Of a stretch of 51,873 nucleotides of DNA, positions 45,029-51,873 are shown piece after piece; position 1 is the first letter of the stretch; each line of letters opens with the position of its first letter. The position numbers and the translations under genes were made by a program. This stretch comes from Actinomycetota bacterium (GTDB lineage: Bacteria; Actinomycetota; UBA4738; HRBIN12), in the NCBI GenBank assembly GCA_005884925.1, contig VAYU01000051.1, positions 1-51,873 of the forward strand, in the 5' to 3' direction. The notes beneath the pieces are model-generated. The model saw only the letters and a list, made by a program, of their open reading frames with translations. It was not told the origin of the DNA and did no database searches.

Positions 45029-45718
45029 ATGGACGTCGCGATCGTCGGTGGAACGGGCGCGGAGGGATTCGGACTCGCGCTGCGACTGGCGAAGGCCGGA
45101 CATCACGTGACGATCGGCTCGCGGGTCCCGGAGAAGGCCGCCGCGAGCGTCGAGGAGGCCAAGGCCTCGCTGGGTCCCGAAGCCTCCGTCGGCGGGGACG
45201 TGAACGCGGGATCGGTGGTGGGGAAGGCCGTCGTGTTCGTCACGGTCCCGTTCGCCGGCCAGGCCATGATCTACGACGCGATCAAGGGTGCCCTCGCCGA
45301 GGGAACCGTGGTGTGCGACTGCACGAGCCCGCTGATGGCGGCGGTCGGCGGCCGAGCCAGCCACGTCCTCCGGCCGTGGCACGGCTCGGCCGCCGAGTTC
45401 GCGAAGTCCCTGCTGCCCAAGGGCACTCGGTTGGTCGCGGCGTTCCACACGATCGCTGCCGACGTCCTTCGGGATCTGGAGGAGGAGGTCGACTCGGACG
45501 CCCTCGTGATGGGTGACGATGCCGACGCCAAGGCGGTCGTCGGGTCGTTGATCGCCGACATCCCCGGCATGCGGTGGGTGGATTGCGGGGGTCTGCAGAT
45601 GGCCAGGATCGCCGAGGGGCTCACCCCGCTGCTGATCTCGATCAATGGGCGCTATCGGGTTCGCGATTCCGGGTTCCGGCTCACCGGGCGGGACGCCTGG
45701 GGCGACCCGCGGGGATGA
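45029..45718 (+). CDS. npdG: NADPH-dependent F420 reductase (F420H2:NADP oxidoreductase)
   Basis: Transfers hydride between NADPH and the deazaflavin F420. The 229-residue protein starts VAIVGGTGAEGFGLALRLAKAGHHVTIGSR, the Fno/NpdG NADP site with Arg after the Ser for the 2'-phosphate, and continues FVTVPFAGQ, DCTSPL and VAAFHTIAADVL, all family segments. It implies that the organism uses F420; no F420 biosynthesis or F420-dependent oxidoreductase gene is seen in this window. Overlaps the next gene by 4 nt. Confidence 0.92.
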   Translation: MDVAIVGGTGAEGFGLALRLAKAGHHVTIGSRVPEKAAASVEEAKASLGPEASVGGDVNAGSVVGKAVVFVTVPFAGQAMIYDAIKGALAEGTVVCDCTSPLMAAVGGRASHVLRPWHGSAAEFAKSLLPKGTRLVAAFHTIAADVLRDLEEEVDSDALVMGDDADAKAVVGSLIADIPGMRWVDCGGLQMARIAEGLTPLLISINGRYRVRDSGFRLTGRDAWGDPRG

Positions 45719-46581
45719 GCTGTCCAGGCACCTCGATCCGGATCGATGATTGCTCCCTCTGGGTGGTGGAGCGAGGACCCGAAGACGGCTTTCCGTTGAT
45801 CGTCCTGCACGGCGGGCCGGGGCTCGATCATCACGAGTTCGCCGACTACCTCGATCCGGTCTGCGACGAAGGGGTCCGGCTGCTGCTGGTCGACCTGCGT
45901 GCGCAGGGCAGATCGGAGCCGACCCCGTCGAGCACCTGGACGCTCGAACGGATGGCGCAGGACGTGATCATGCTCGCGCTTGCGCTGAAGCTCCGCCGCT
46001 ACGCGGTGCTCGGCCATTCCTACGGAGCGTTCGTGGCGCTGCAGAACGCGGTCGATTACCCGGGCCAGGCCGTCGCGACCGTCGTGAGCGGCGGCGTGGC
46101 ATCCGTCCGGGATCTCGATGGGGTCACGGACGCCCTCGAGGCGTTCGAGCCGGTCGAGCTGCGCGAGCAGGTCGCGTCGTCCTGGGAGCGCGAATCGTCC
46201 GTCACGAGACCCAACGAGGTCGAACGGCTGCTCCACGACCAGATGCCCTTCCACTTCCGTGACCCCAGGGATCCGCGCATCGCCGAGTACGAGCGCCGAT
46301 CGGCCGGCGCCGTCTACGCGCCCGAGGTCCTTCGCCACTTCGCGACGGCCGAGTACGGCGGGATCGAGCTCGAGGAGCGGCTCGTCGAGGTCACGCAGCC
46401 GATGCTGGTGCTGGCAGGACGTCACGATCGCGTCTGCCCGGCCGAAGCCTCGGAGCGGATGGCTCGGCTTCTTCCCCGGGCCGAACTCCACGTGTTCGAG
46501 GAGAGCGCCCACATGACGTTCGTCGAGGAGCCGGAGCGGTACCTCGAGGTCCTCCGTGGGTTCCTCGCTCGCTCACGGTGA
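45715..46581 (+). CDS. Alpha/beta hydrolase (prolyl iminopeptidase-like)
   Basis: A 288-residue hydrolase: oxyanion region LIVLHGGPGLDHHEF, nucleophile Ser in VLGHSYGAF, Asp in LAGRHDRVCP and His in EESAHMTFVEEPER. HGGPG and the cap region resemble prolyl iminopeptidases, but esterases and lactonases share these marks. ATG overlaps the npdG stop (ATGA at 45715-45718), so the two are coupled. Its end overlaps the convergent hydrolase gene by 9 nt. Confidence 0.9.
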   Translation: MSCPGTSIRIDDCSLWVVERGPEDGFPLIVLHGGPGLDHHEFADYLDPVCDEGVRLLLVDLRAQGRSEPTPSSTWTLERMAQDVIMLALALKLRRYAVLGHSYGAFVALQNAVDYPGQAVATVVSGGVASVRDLDGVTDALEAFEPVELREQVASSWERESSVTRPNEVERLLHDQMPFHFRDPRDPRIAEYERRSAGAVYAPEVLRHFATAEYGGIELEERLVEVTQPMLVLAGRHDRVCPAEASERMARLLPRAELHVFEESAHMTFVEEPERYLEVLRGFLARSR

Positions 46582-47333
46582 GAGGCCCTCCGCCCGGCGC
46601 CAGTGATCCTCCAGCAGGTGCGCGAAACGCTCCGGCTCGGTCCGGTGGGGTGGGTCGAAATGGTGCCTCCCGTCGAACACCTCGAGGCTGAAGTCCGGGA
46701 ACGACGTCTCGAGACGCTCGGCCATCCGCCGGTAGTAGTCAGGGTTGCTCACGCCGCCGAGCACGAACAGGACCGGTCGTTCGAACGCCTGCATGGCGGC
46801 CGTCGGGAACGCGAACCGTTCGAACGCCGCCGCGATCGCCCGGGTGCCGTCGGGGCGACTCGCCATCCACGGTGGGGGCGGTCCGGATGGTGGTTGCGGC
46901 GGTTCAACGCCGTCGGCGAGCTGCGCGCGCATGAAGGCCGGCAACATCCGGTCGGGCGGCAGCGCGGTCGCATCGATGGCCCGATCCGCCGCGGCGGCCT
47001 CCTCGGACGTCCGGCCTTCGATCCCCGCCCACGCCGGCTCGGCCAGGGTCAGGCTCCGCAACCGATCGGGTCGCGTGAGCGCGTAGGCCAGGGACGAAGC
47101 ACCCCCGCCGAATAACCGACGAGGTGGAACCGTTCGGATCCGGCCTCGTCCGCGACCCGATCGATCCCAGCGACCTCGGTGTCCAGTCCGTACGCGGGCG
47201 GGGGCACCTCGCTCGCCCGATACACATCGAGCTCCTTCGCCCGGGCGTTGACGTTCGGATCGAACGCCTCGAGGGCCCCCGCGTAGGCCAGGCGGGCGGG
47301 GAGGATCGCGCCGGGGAGCAGGATCGCGTCCAT
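46573..47333 (-). pseudogene. Alpha/beta hydrolase interrupted by a 1-nt frameshift
   Basis: The N-terminal piece (from ATG 47333, MDAILLPGAILPARLAY..) reaches the nucleophile elbow FHLVGYSAG and then loses frame; the C-terminal piece continues as SLTLAEPAW..LFVLGGVSNPDYY..VFDGRHHFDPPHRTEPERF with the likely catalytic His. Adding one C to the C5 run at 47102-47106 (plus strand) restores GYSAGGASSLAYALTRPDRLRSLTLAEP, the expected G-x-S-x-G-G helix. So the gene is either a one-base mutant or a homopolymer sequence error. Apart from that it looks like a normal hydrolase of ~250 residues. Substrate unknown. Confidence 0.85.
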
Positions 47334-47380
47334 CGTCGGAGAGTCTCGCAGCCGGCCCGAACGCGGGACGATGACGTGCG

Positions 47381-47851
47381 ATGGCGAACCCGACGAACGA
47401 GGCTCTCGTCCGCCGCTTCTATGAAGAGGTCTGGAACGAAGGCAACGTCGAGGTTGCGGAAGAGGTCTTCGCGCCGGACTACGTCCGCCACGACCTCCGC
47501 CCGACCCGCGCCGCCCCGGGTGGCGCGGGCATGGCTGCGATCGCGGCAGCCTTCCGCGCCGCCTTCCCGGACCTCAGGATGGATGTCGATCTGATCCTGT
47601 CGGACGGCGATCTCGTTGCGGCGCGCTGGACCAGCGCGGGTACGTTCAGCGGGCGATGGGGCGACGTGTCGCCGACCGGCGTTCGCGCGACCTTCAGTGG
47701 CGTGAACATCTTCCGGATCCACGATGGGCGCGTCGTCGAGCTCTGGAACCATCGCGACGATCTTGGGCTGATGGAACAGGTCGGCGCACCGGTGTTCGCG
47801 GGGAGCCCGCGCGATCCGGAGGGCGCGGGCGCCGACGGCGCCGAGCGCTAG
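47381..47851 (+). CDS. Ester cyclase / SnoaL-like protein
   Basis: A 156-residue alpha+beta barrel protein with the SnoaL pattern: N-terminal helix EALVRRFYEEVWNEGNVEVAEEVFAPDYVRHD, then FRAAFPDLRMDVDLILSDGDLVAARWTSAGTFSG and FSGVNIFRIHDGRVVELWNHRDDLGLMEQVG. Members include polyketide ester cyclases, but many homologues have no known substrate. The last ~15 residues (PRDPEGAGADGAE) are a low-complexity tail. It stops 3 nt before the convergent carboxylase stop region (overlap of 4 nt at 47848-47851). No clear promoter box. Confidence 0.82.
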   Translation: MANPTNEALVRRFYEEVWNEGNVEVAEEVFAPDYVRHDLRPTRAAPGGAGMAAIAAAFRAAFPDLRMDVDLILSDGDLVAARWTSAGTFSGRWGDVSPTGVRATFSGVNIFRIHDGRVVELWNHRDDLGLMEQVGAPVFAGSPRDPEGAGADGAER

Positions 47852-49590
47852 TCGATCACGGCGAGCAGGGCGCCGAGCTCGACGACCTGCCCGGCTCGGA
47901 TCGGGAGGTCCGTGATCTCGCCCTCCCGCGTCGAGGCGATGTGGTTCTCCATCTTCATCGCTTCGAGGATGCACACGACGTCGCCGGCCTGGATCGGTTG
48001 GCCCTTCTCGACGAGGACCTTCACGATCGTCCCTTGCATCGGCGCGCGGATCTCGCCGTGCACGTGCTCCCCGTGATGCGCGGCGTGCGACGACGGGGCC
48101 TTGGGCGCCGCGACGCGGCGCTCGTCGAAGATGCGGATCGGCACGCGACGCCCGTCCACCTCCACGAGGATGTCGCGCGCCCGCGTCGAGCGCGGCTGGG
48201 CGACCGCGGGCTCGAGGTTGGCTTGCGCGGGCAGCTGCGCGTCCACCAGCGCGCGTTCGAGCCACGTGGTCGTATGGGTCGACGTCCTGAAGGCCTTCGA
48301 CTCCAGGATCCATCGATGGACGGGGATCGTGGTCGGCACCCCTTCGACGACGAACTCGTCCAGGGCACGGAGCATGCGGCGGCGCGCCTGGTCGCGATCG
48401 ATCCCGCTGACGATGAGCTTCGCGAACAAGGAGTCGTAGTCCCCGGGGATGTCGCGCCCGGCGCCGACCCCGCTGTCCACGCGAACGAACGGTCCGCTCG
48501 GCTCCACGTATCGAGCGACCCGTCCAGGCCCAGGGAGGAAGTTCCGCCCGGGGTCCTCGGCGTTGATGCGACATTCGATCGCGTGGCCGTTCGCGGTGAC
48601 CTCCAGACCCGCGAGCGAACCACCGAGGGCGACCTCGATCTGCAGGGCGACCAGGTCGAGCCCCGTCACCATCTCGGTGACGGGATGCTCGACCTGGATC
48701 CGCGTGTTCATCTCCAGGAAATAGAAGGAGCCGTCCTCGTCGAGGATGCACTCCACCGTGCCGGCGTTGACGTAGCCGGCTTCCTTCGCGAGCGCCATCG
48801 CCGCGTCGGCGAACCGCTCGCGAAGGCTCTCGTCGAACTGCGGCGACGGCGTCTCCTCGACCAGTTTCTGGTGGCGGCGCTGGACGGAGCAATCGCGCTC
48901 GCCGAGGAACACGACGTTGCCCTTCGTGTCGGCAACGATCTGCGCCTCGACGTGTCGCGCGTGATCAACGTAGCGCTCCAGGAACACCTCGGAGCGGCCG
49001 AAGTAGGACTTCGCCTCGCGAGCCGCGCGGTTGAGTGACTCCTCGAGCCGATCCGCGTCCCGCACGATGTGCATGCCCTTGCCGCCGCCCCCGAACGCCG
49101 CCTTGACGAGCAACGGGTACCCGATGCGGGGCGCTTCCTTCCTCGCCATGGCGACATCGACCGGCTCCCGCGTCCCGGGAACGATGGGGACGTCCGCCGC
49201 ATCCGCGATCCGCCTGGCAGCCGCCTTGTCTCCCATCCGCTCGATCGCTGCGGGTGGCGGACCCACGAACGTGAACCCGGCCTCTTCGACGGCCTTGGCG
49301 AAGTGCGCCCGTTCGGCGAGGAAGCCGTACCCGGGGTGGATCAGCGTCGAGCGCGACTTCTGGGCCGCCTCGAGGATGGCCCCGATCGAGAGGTACGAAT
49401 CGCTGGCGAGGGCGGGACCGAGGCGGTAGGACTGGTCCGCCATCTCGACATGGAGCGCGTCGCGATCGGCATCGGAGTAGACGGCAACAGTGGGGATCCC
49501 TATCTCGCGGCACGTCCGCATGATCCGAACCGCGATCTCGCCGCGGTTCGCGACGAGCAGCTTGGGGCGTTTCGTCGGGGTCTTCGTCAC
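47848..49590 (-). CDS. Acyl-CoA carboxylase alpha chain (biotin carboxylase + BCCP)
   Basis: A 580-residue subunit that carboxylates biotin (N-terminal ATP-grasp) and carries it (C-terminal biotinyl domain). KLLVANRGEIAVRIMRT at the start, GGGGKGMH (ATP loop), ERDCSVQRRHQKLVEETPSP, EMNTRIQVEHPVTE, then a linker and EAMKMEN with biotin on K546. This fused layout is typical of actinobacterial acetyl-/propionyl-CoA carboxylases. The carboxyltransferase beta gene is not in the window. GTG 49590 is chosen because the fold begins at TKRPKLLVANRGE; a long upstream extension has no family match. Faces birA. Confidence 0.93.
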   Translation of the reverse strand: MTKTPTKRPKLLVANRGEIAVRIMRTCREIGIPTVAVYSDADRDALHVEMADQSYRLGPALASDSYLSIGAILEAAQKSRSTLIHPGYGFLAERAHFAKAVEEAGFTFVGPPPAAIERMGDKAAARRIADAADVPIVPGTREPVDVAMARKEAPRIGYPLLVKAAFGGGGKGMHIVRDADRLEESLNRAAREAKSYFGRSEVFLERYVDHARHVEAQIVADTKGNVVFLGERDCSVQRRHQKLVEETPSPQFDESLRERFADAAMALAKEAGYVNAGTVECILDEDGSFYFLEMNTRIQVEHPVTEMVTGLDLVALQIEVALGGSLAGLEVTANGHAIECRINAEDPGRNFLPGPGRVARYVEPSGPFVRVDSGVGAGRDIPGDYDSLFAKLIVSGIDRDQARRRMLRALDEFVVEGVPTTIPVHRWILESKAFRTSTHTTTWLERALVDAQLPAQANLEPAVAQPRSTRARDILVEVDGRRVPIRIFDERRVAAPKAPSSHAAHHGEHVHGEIRAPMQGTIVKVLVEKGQPIQAGDVVCILEAMKMENHIASTREGEITDLPIRAGQVVELGALLAVID

Positions 49591-49648
49591 TCGCGTATCG
49601 TTCTCCCCTGCGGCCTCATCCACGACCCCCCCTCGCGAGGAGCCCGAC

Positions 49649-50410
49649 GTGCTGACCCGTGACGACCTTGTGGAGGTCCTCGCCGCGATCACCGTGACGG
49701 CTCCCGTGCGGTCGGACGAGGTTACTCGCTCGACGAACGCTACCGCGGTTGCGTTGGCGGAGGCGGGGGAGCCCGAGTGGACGCTCGTCGCAGCCGCGCA
49801 TCAGACCGAGGGGAAGGGCCGGCTCGGGCGTTCCTGGTCCGACGTCCCCGACGGTAGCCTGCTGTTCTCCTTCGTGCTCCGTCCCGAGCTCGCGCCCGCC
49901 CGCACCGGCTTGCTCTCCTTGCTGGCCGGTGCCGAGATGGCCAACGCGATCCGCGCGACCACGGGCCGCCGCGTGACCTGCACGTGGCCGAACGATCTGA
50001 TCCTTCATGACGGCAAGGTCGGTGGTGTCCTCCTGGAGGCGAGCGTCGTCGCCTCGGCGGTGCGGTACGTGGTCGTCGGGATCGGGGTGAACCTCGAGCC
50101 GCCCCACGACGTTCCCGGTGCGGGAGGCATCGGCTCCGCCGTCGGCCAGCGGGAACTCCTGCGAGCGTTCTTCATGCGGTTCGCCGCCGCGTACACCGCT
50201 GCGGAGGTCGCGTTCCCGCAACGCGTCCGGAGCGCCTGGCTCTCGATGTCATCGACGGTCGGGCAGGTCGTACGGGCGAAGACCCTCGACGGGCGCGAGG
50301 TGACCGGTCGAGCCGTCGGCATCGACGACTTCGGGAGCCTGCTCCTGTCGACCGATAGGGGCGAGGCTCGGGTCACGTACGGCGAGGTCGAGCATCTCGG
50401 ATCAGGCTGA
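49649..50410 (+). CDS. birA: Biotin-[acetyl-CoA-carboxylase] ligase, class I
   Basis: Attaches biotin to the carrier domain. The 253-residue protein lacks the N-terminal DNA-binding domain of class II BirA, so it should not repress transcription. EGKGRLGRSW (biotinyl-AMP loop), CTWPNDLIL with the catalytic Asn/Asp neighbourhood, GKVGGVLLE and VVGIGVNLE are visible, and a C-terminal SH3-like domain follows. GTG 49649 has AGGAG 6 nt upstream. Divergent from the biotin carboxylase gene, its substrate, across 58 bp. Confidence 0.95.
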   Translation: MLTRDDLVEVLAAITVTAPVRSDEVTRSTNATAVALAEAGEPEWTLVAAAHQTEGKGRLGRSWSDVPDGSLLFSFVLRPELAPARTGLLSLLAGAEMANAIRATTGRRVTCTWPNDLILHDGKVGGVLLEASVVASAVRYVVVGIGVNLEPPHDVPGAGGIGSAVGQRELLRAFFMRFAAAYTAAEVAFPQRVRSAWLSMSSTVGQVVRAKTLDGREVTGRAVGIDDFGSLLLSTDRGEARVTYGEVEHLGSG

Positions 50411-50420
50411 CGCCCGACGG

Positions 50421-50449
50421 TTGCCGGGGCGTGGTGCCCGGGGTACGGT
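50421..50449 (+). promoter_or_regulatory. Promoter TTGCCG-17-TACGGT for the PH-domain gene
   Basis: One of few boxes here with a plausible -35: TTGCCG (50421-50426), 17 nt, TACGGT (50444-50449), then 6 nt and ATG at 50456. Confidence 0.6.
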
Positions 50450-50455
50450 CCCGCC

Positions 50456-51091
50456 ATGCCGTTCCCGCGACGCCTGCTGATCCCCGACGAACAGCTCGTC
50501 CTCGATCTCCGGCCGCACCCGATCGCGCTCGTGATGCCCGCCGTCGTCACGATCGTGGGGTTCGTGGCCGCCACGTGGTTGAGCGCCGAGACGGACGTCG
50601 CCGACTGGCTCTGGTGGGTGTTGTTCCTCGTCGTCGTCGTGCTCTACCCCGTGCCGAAGCTCATCGCATGGCTGACCTCCAACTTCGCCGTCACGAGCGA
50701 CCGGGTGATCCACCGGCAGGGCTTCATCGCCAAGCGATCGATGGAGATCCCGCTGGAGGCCATCAACGACGTCCGCTTCGAGCAGGGGATCCTTGACCGG
50801 ATCGTGGGTGCCGGCACCCTCGTCATCTCGTCGGCATCGGAGTTCGGGCGCAACAGCTTCGACAACATCCGCAACCCCGAGGGGGTCCAGAAGGTCATCT
50901 ACGAGCAGGGCGAGGCCAACAAGAAGCGGATGTACCAGGGCTCCGCCGGCGGGCAGGGCTCTCCGCCGCCTCCCCCGACGGCCCCGTCCGCGACGACCGA
51001 GCTGGAACGGCTGGCGAAGCTCCGCGCCGACGGCGTGTTGTCCGAGGAAGAGTTCCAGGCGCAGAAGGCAAAGATCCTGCGCCAGGGATAG
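50456..51091 (+). CDS. PH-domain membrane protein with C-terminal SHOCT motif
   Basis: A 211-residue protein: two membrane helices (about 22-42, IALVMPAVVTIVGFVAATWL; about 48-68), then a bacterial PH (bPH2/YdbS-like) domain (VTSDRVIHRQGFIAKRSMEIPLEAINDVRFEQGILDRIVGAGTLVI), a Pro/Ala linker and an SHOCT helix pair (LERLAKLRADGVLSEEEFQAQKAKIL). SHOCT motifs occur at the ends of many small bacterial proteins and likely aid oligomerisation. The function is unknown. Confidence 0.87.
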   Translation: MPFPRRLLIPDEQLVLDLRPHPIALVMPAVVTIVGFVAATWLSAETDVADWLWWVLFLVVVVLYPVPKLIAWLTSNFAVTSDRVIHRQGFIAKRSMEIPLEAINDVRFEQGILDRIVGAGTLVISSASEFGRNSFDNIRNPEGVQKVIYEQGEANKKRMYQGSAGGQGSPPPPPTAPSATTELERLAKLRADGVLSEEEFQAQKAKILRQG

Positions 51092-51671
51092 CTCGTACGC
51101 GCCGCCCGGTGCCATCGCGCGGATGATCGGCCCGGTCGACCAGGCCGCATCGACCATATGTATCACGGGCTGGGTGGGGCGTCCCCCGGGCGTGGGCGTT
51201 TCGTGGACTCGACGTCCGAGCTGTTCTCGTTCTACGGCAAGATGGCGGCGGGTGGGATAGGGATCGGCTGCCACGCCGCACAGCAGCTGTACCCAAGGCC
51301 CGCAGCGATCGGGTGCACCGATCCGGTCGCGATTTCGACCGCGTTGAGCGTCGCTTTGCCCGCCTGCGTGAACGTGATCATCGTTCCGTCCGGGGACCAG
51401 GCGGGTGGAAACAACGCTTCGCTAGGGCCCACCACCTTCCTGACGTTCGATCCGTTGGCGTCCATCACGTAGATAGACCATGCGCCAGCGGGGTGCCGTC
51501 GGCAGCCATGGTTGTGCTGCTCGGCGCGATACCGTGCAGCGCAACGGATGGCGCCAAGCTTCGCGAGCCCGAGCTGTTTGGGTCCGGACGGACCGCCAAG
51601 GGGTGGTTGCAAACTCGGTGCCGTGGGGGCAGTCTCTCGAGACCGCTTCGGTCTCAGCCCTCCCCGGCCGA
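51092..51671. other. Gene-poor interval with one gene fragment
   Basis: About 580 nt between the PH-domain gene and the last promoter. Apart from a PD40 fragment on the minus strand (51232 onwards) I see no intact gene, RNA or repeat. Confidence 0.5.
51232..51492 (-). pseudogene. 3' fragment of a TolB/PD40 beta-propeller gene
   Basis: About 85 residues at the end of an open frame: SIYVMDANGSNVRKV followed by FPPAWSPDGTMITFTQ and EIATGSVHPIAAG, i.e. one and a half PD40/TolB propeller repeats, then a short Pro-rich end. The frame upstream (toward 51828) has no propeller character and reads as noise, so the 5' part seems lost. Boundaries are approximate. Could be a remnant of a secreted propeller protein. 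Confidence 0.55.
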
Positions 51672-51677
51672 TACGGT
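51672..51677 (+). promoter_or_regulatory. -10 box TACGGT upstream of the last gene
   Basis: TACGGT, 10 nt, ATG at 51688. Confidence 0.45.
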
Positions 51678-51687
51678 AAGGGTCCGC

Positions 51688-51873
51688 ATGTCGAGAGGTC
51701 AGGCAACCTTCCCCGTCGGGCTGCGCGTGCTCGCAGCCACCTGCGCGCTCCTCGCGCTGTCGTGGTACGCGCCCAGCGCAGGCGCCAACCCGCCCACCAG
51801 CTCGCAGGACGTCCATCAGGCGGAGCACGCCTACCAGAACGCTGTCGCCCAGGTCCGAGCCATCAGGGATCAG
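51688..51873 (+). CDS. Secreted coiled-coil protein, cut by the window end
   Basis: Open to the last base; 62 residues are seen. A signal peptide (MSRGQATFPVGLRVLAATCALLALSWYAPSAGA, cleavage likely after SAGA near residue 33) is followed by a polar helix (SQDVHQAEHAYQNAVAQVRAIRDQ) that looks like the start of a coiled coil. This layout is common in NlpC/P60 cell-wall hydrolases of the RipA type, but the catalytic part lies beyond the window, so that is only a suggestion. Confidence 0.6.
   Translation, partial: MSRGQATFPVGLRVLAATCALLALSWYAPSAGANPPTSSQDVHQAEHAYQNAVAQVRAIRDQ

Overview
The window is one high-GC, gene-dense chromosomal segment, most likely from an uncultured member of the Actinomycetota. 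Points in favour are the gene order sucC-sucD-(six-or-more-TM PerM/DUF6350-like protein)-purN-purH, which is the order in Mycobacterium and Streptomyces, a GuaB3-type IMP dehydrogenase homologue, an F420-dependent NADP reductase, a split methylmalonyl-CoA mutase, and promoters that are mostly bare -10 boxes placed directly in front of the start codon. I cannot fix class or order. I see no rRNA, tRNA, CRISPR array, prophage, integrase or insertion sequence.

Layout. 1-5.1 kb: 3' end of groEL with a terminator, a leucine/valine dehydrogenase-type gene, an ABC-2 exporter pair and a small membrane protein. 5.2-7.8 kb: an alkaline-phosphatase-superfamily enzyme overlapping an APS kinase, then a DinB-like protein. 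7.8-11.1 kb: guaB3 (with an unusual start-stop/hairpin leader), guaA and a thioesterase. 11.2-16.8 kb, minus strand: a large adenylate-cyclase/AAA/TPR regulator, a VOC protein, a sortase, a Crp/Fnr regulator and an anchored hypothetical protein. 16.9-24.5 kb: a broken pcrA/uvrD helicase gene, an S9 peptidase, a DMFase-beta-like protein, a 54-residue membrane protein and a secreted Asp-box (BNR) protein. 24.5-33.0 kb: a B12-binding mutase subunit, sucCD, a PerM-like protein, purN, purH, folD and a methylene-THF reductase-like gene, with a zinc-ribbon twin-repeat protein on the other strand. 33.0-41.9 kb: a citric-acid-cycle block (citrate synthase, two isocitrate/isopropylmalate dehydrogenase paralogues, malate dehydrogenase, sdhCDAB) with a 54-residue Cys-rich mini-gene and a decayed cupredoxin-like gene. 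42.0-51.9 kb: O-methyltransferase, NiaR-like regulator, methylmalonyl-CoA mutase large subunit, npdG, two alpha/beta hydrolases (one frameshifted), an ester-cyclase-like protein, biotin carboxylase/BCCP subunit divergent from birA, a PH/SHOCT membrane protein, a PD40 fragment and the start of a secreted coiled-coil protein.

The genes fit a heterotrophic metabolism: the oxidative citric-acid cycle, a propionyl-CoA to succinyl-CoA route (biotin carboxylase, BirA, split mutase, SucCD), late purine synthesis (purN, purH, guaA) and one-carbon folate chemistry (folD, reductase).

The most striking non-coding pattern is a repeated leaderless promoter grammar, TA(C/G/T)NNT followed by 6-10 nt and then ATG or GTG, found before at least 20 genes on both strands. 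It supports several start choices and two or three mini-genes. It also makes the start-stop ATG-TAG plus hairpin upstream of guaB3 stand out. Three loci (pcrA, the cupredoxin-like gene and one hydrolase) carry small deletions; whether these are real or sequence errors cannot be decided from the sequence alone.
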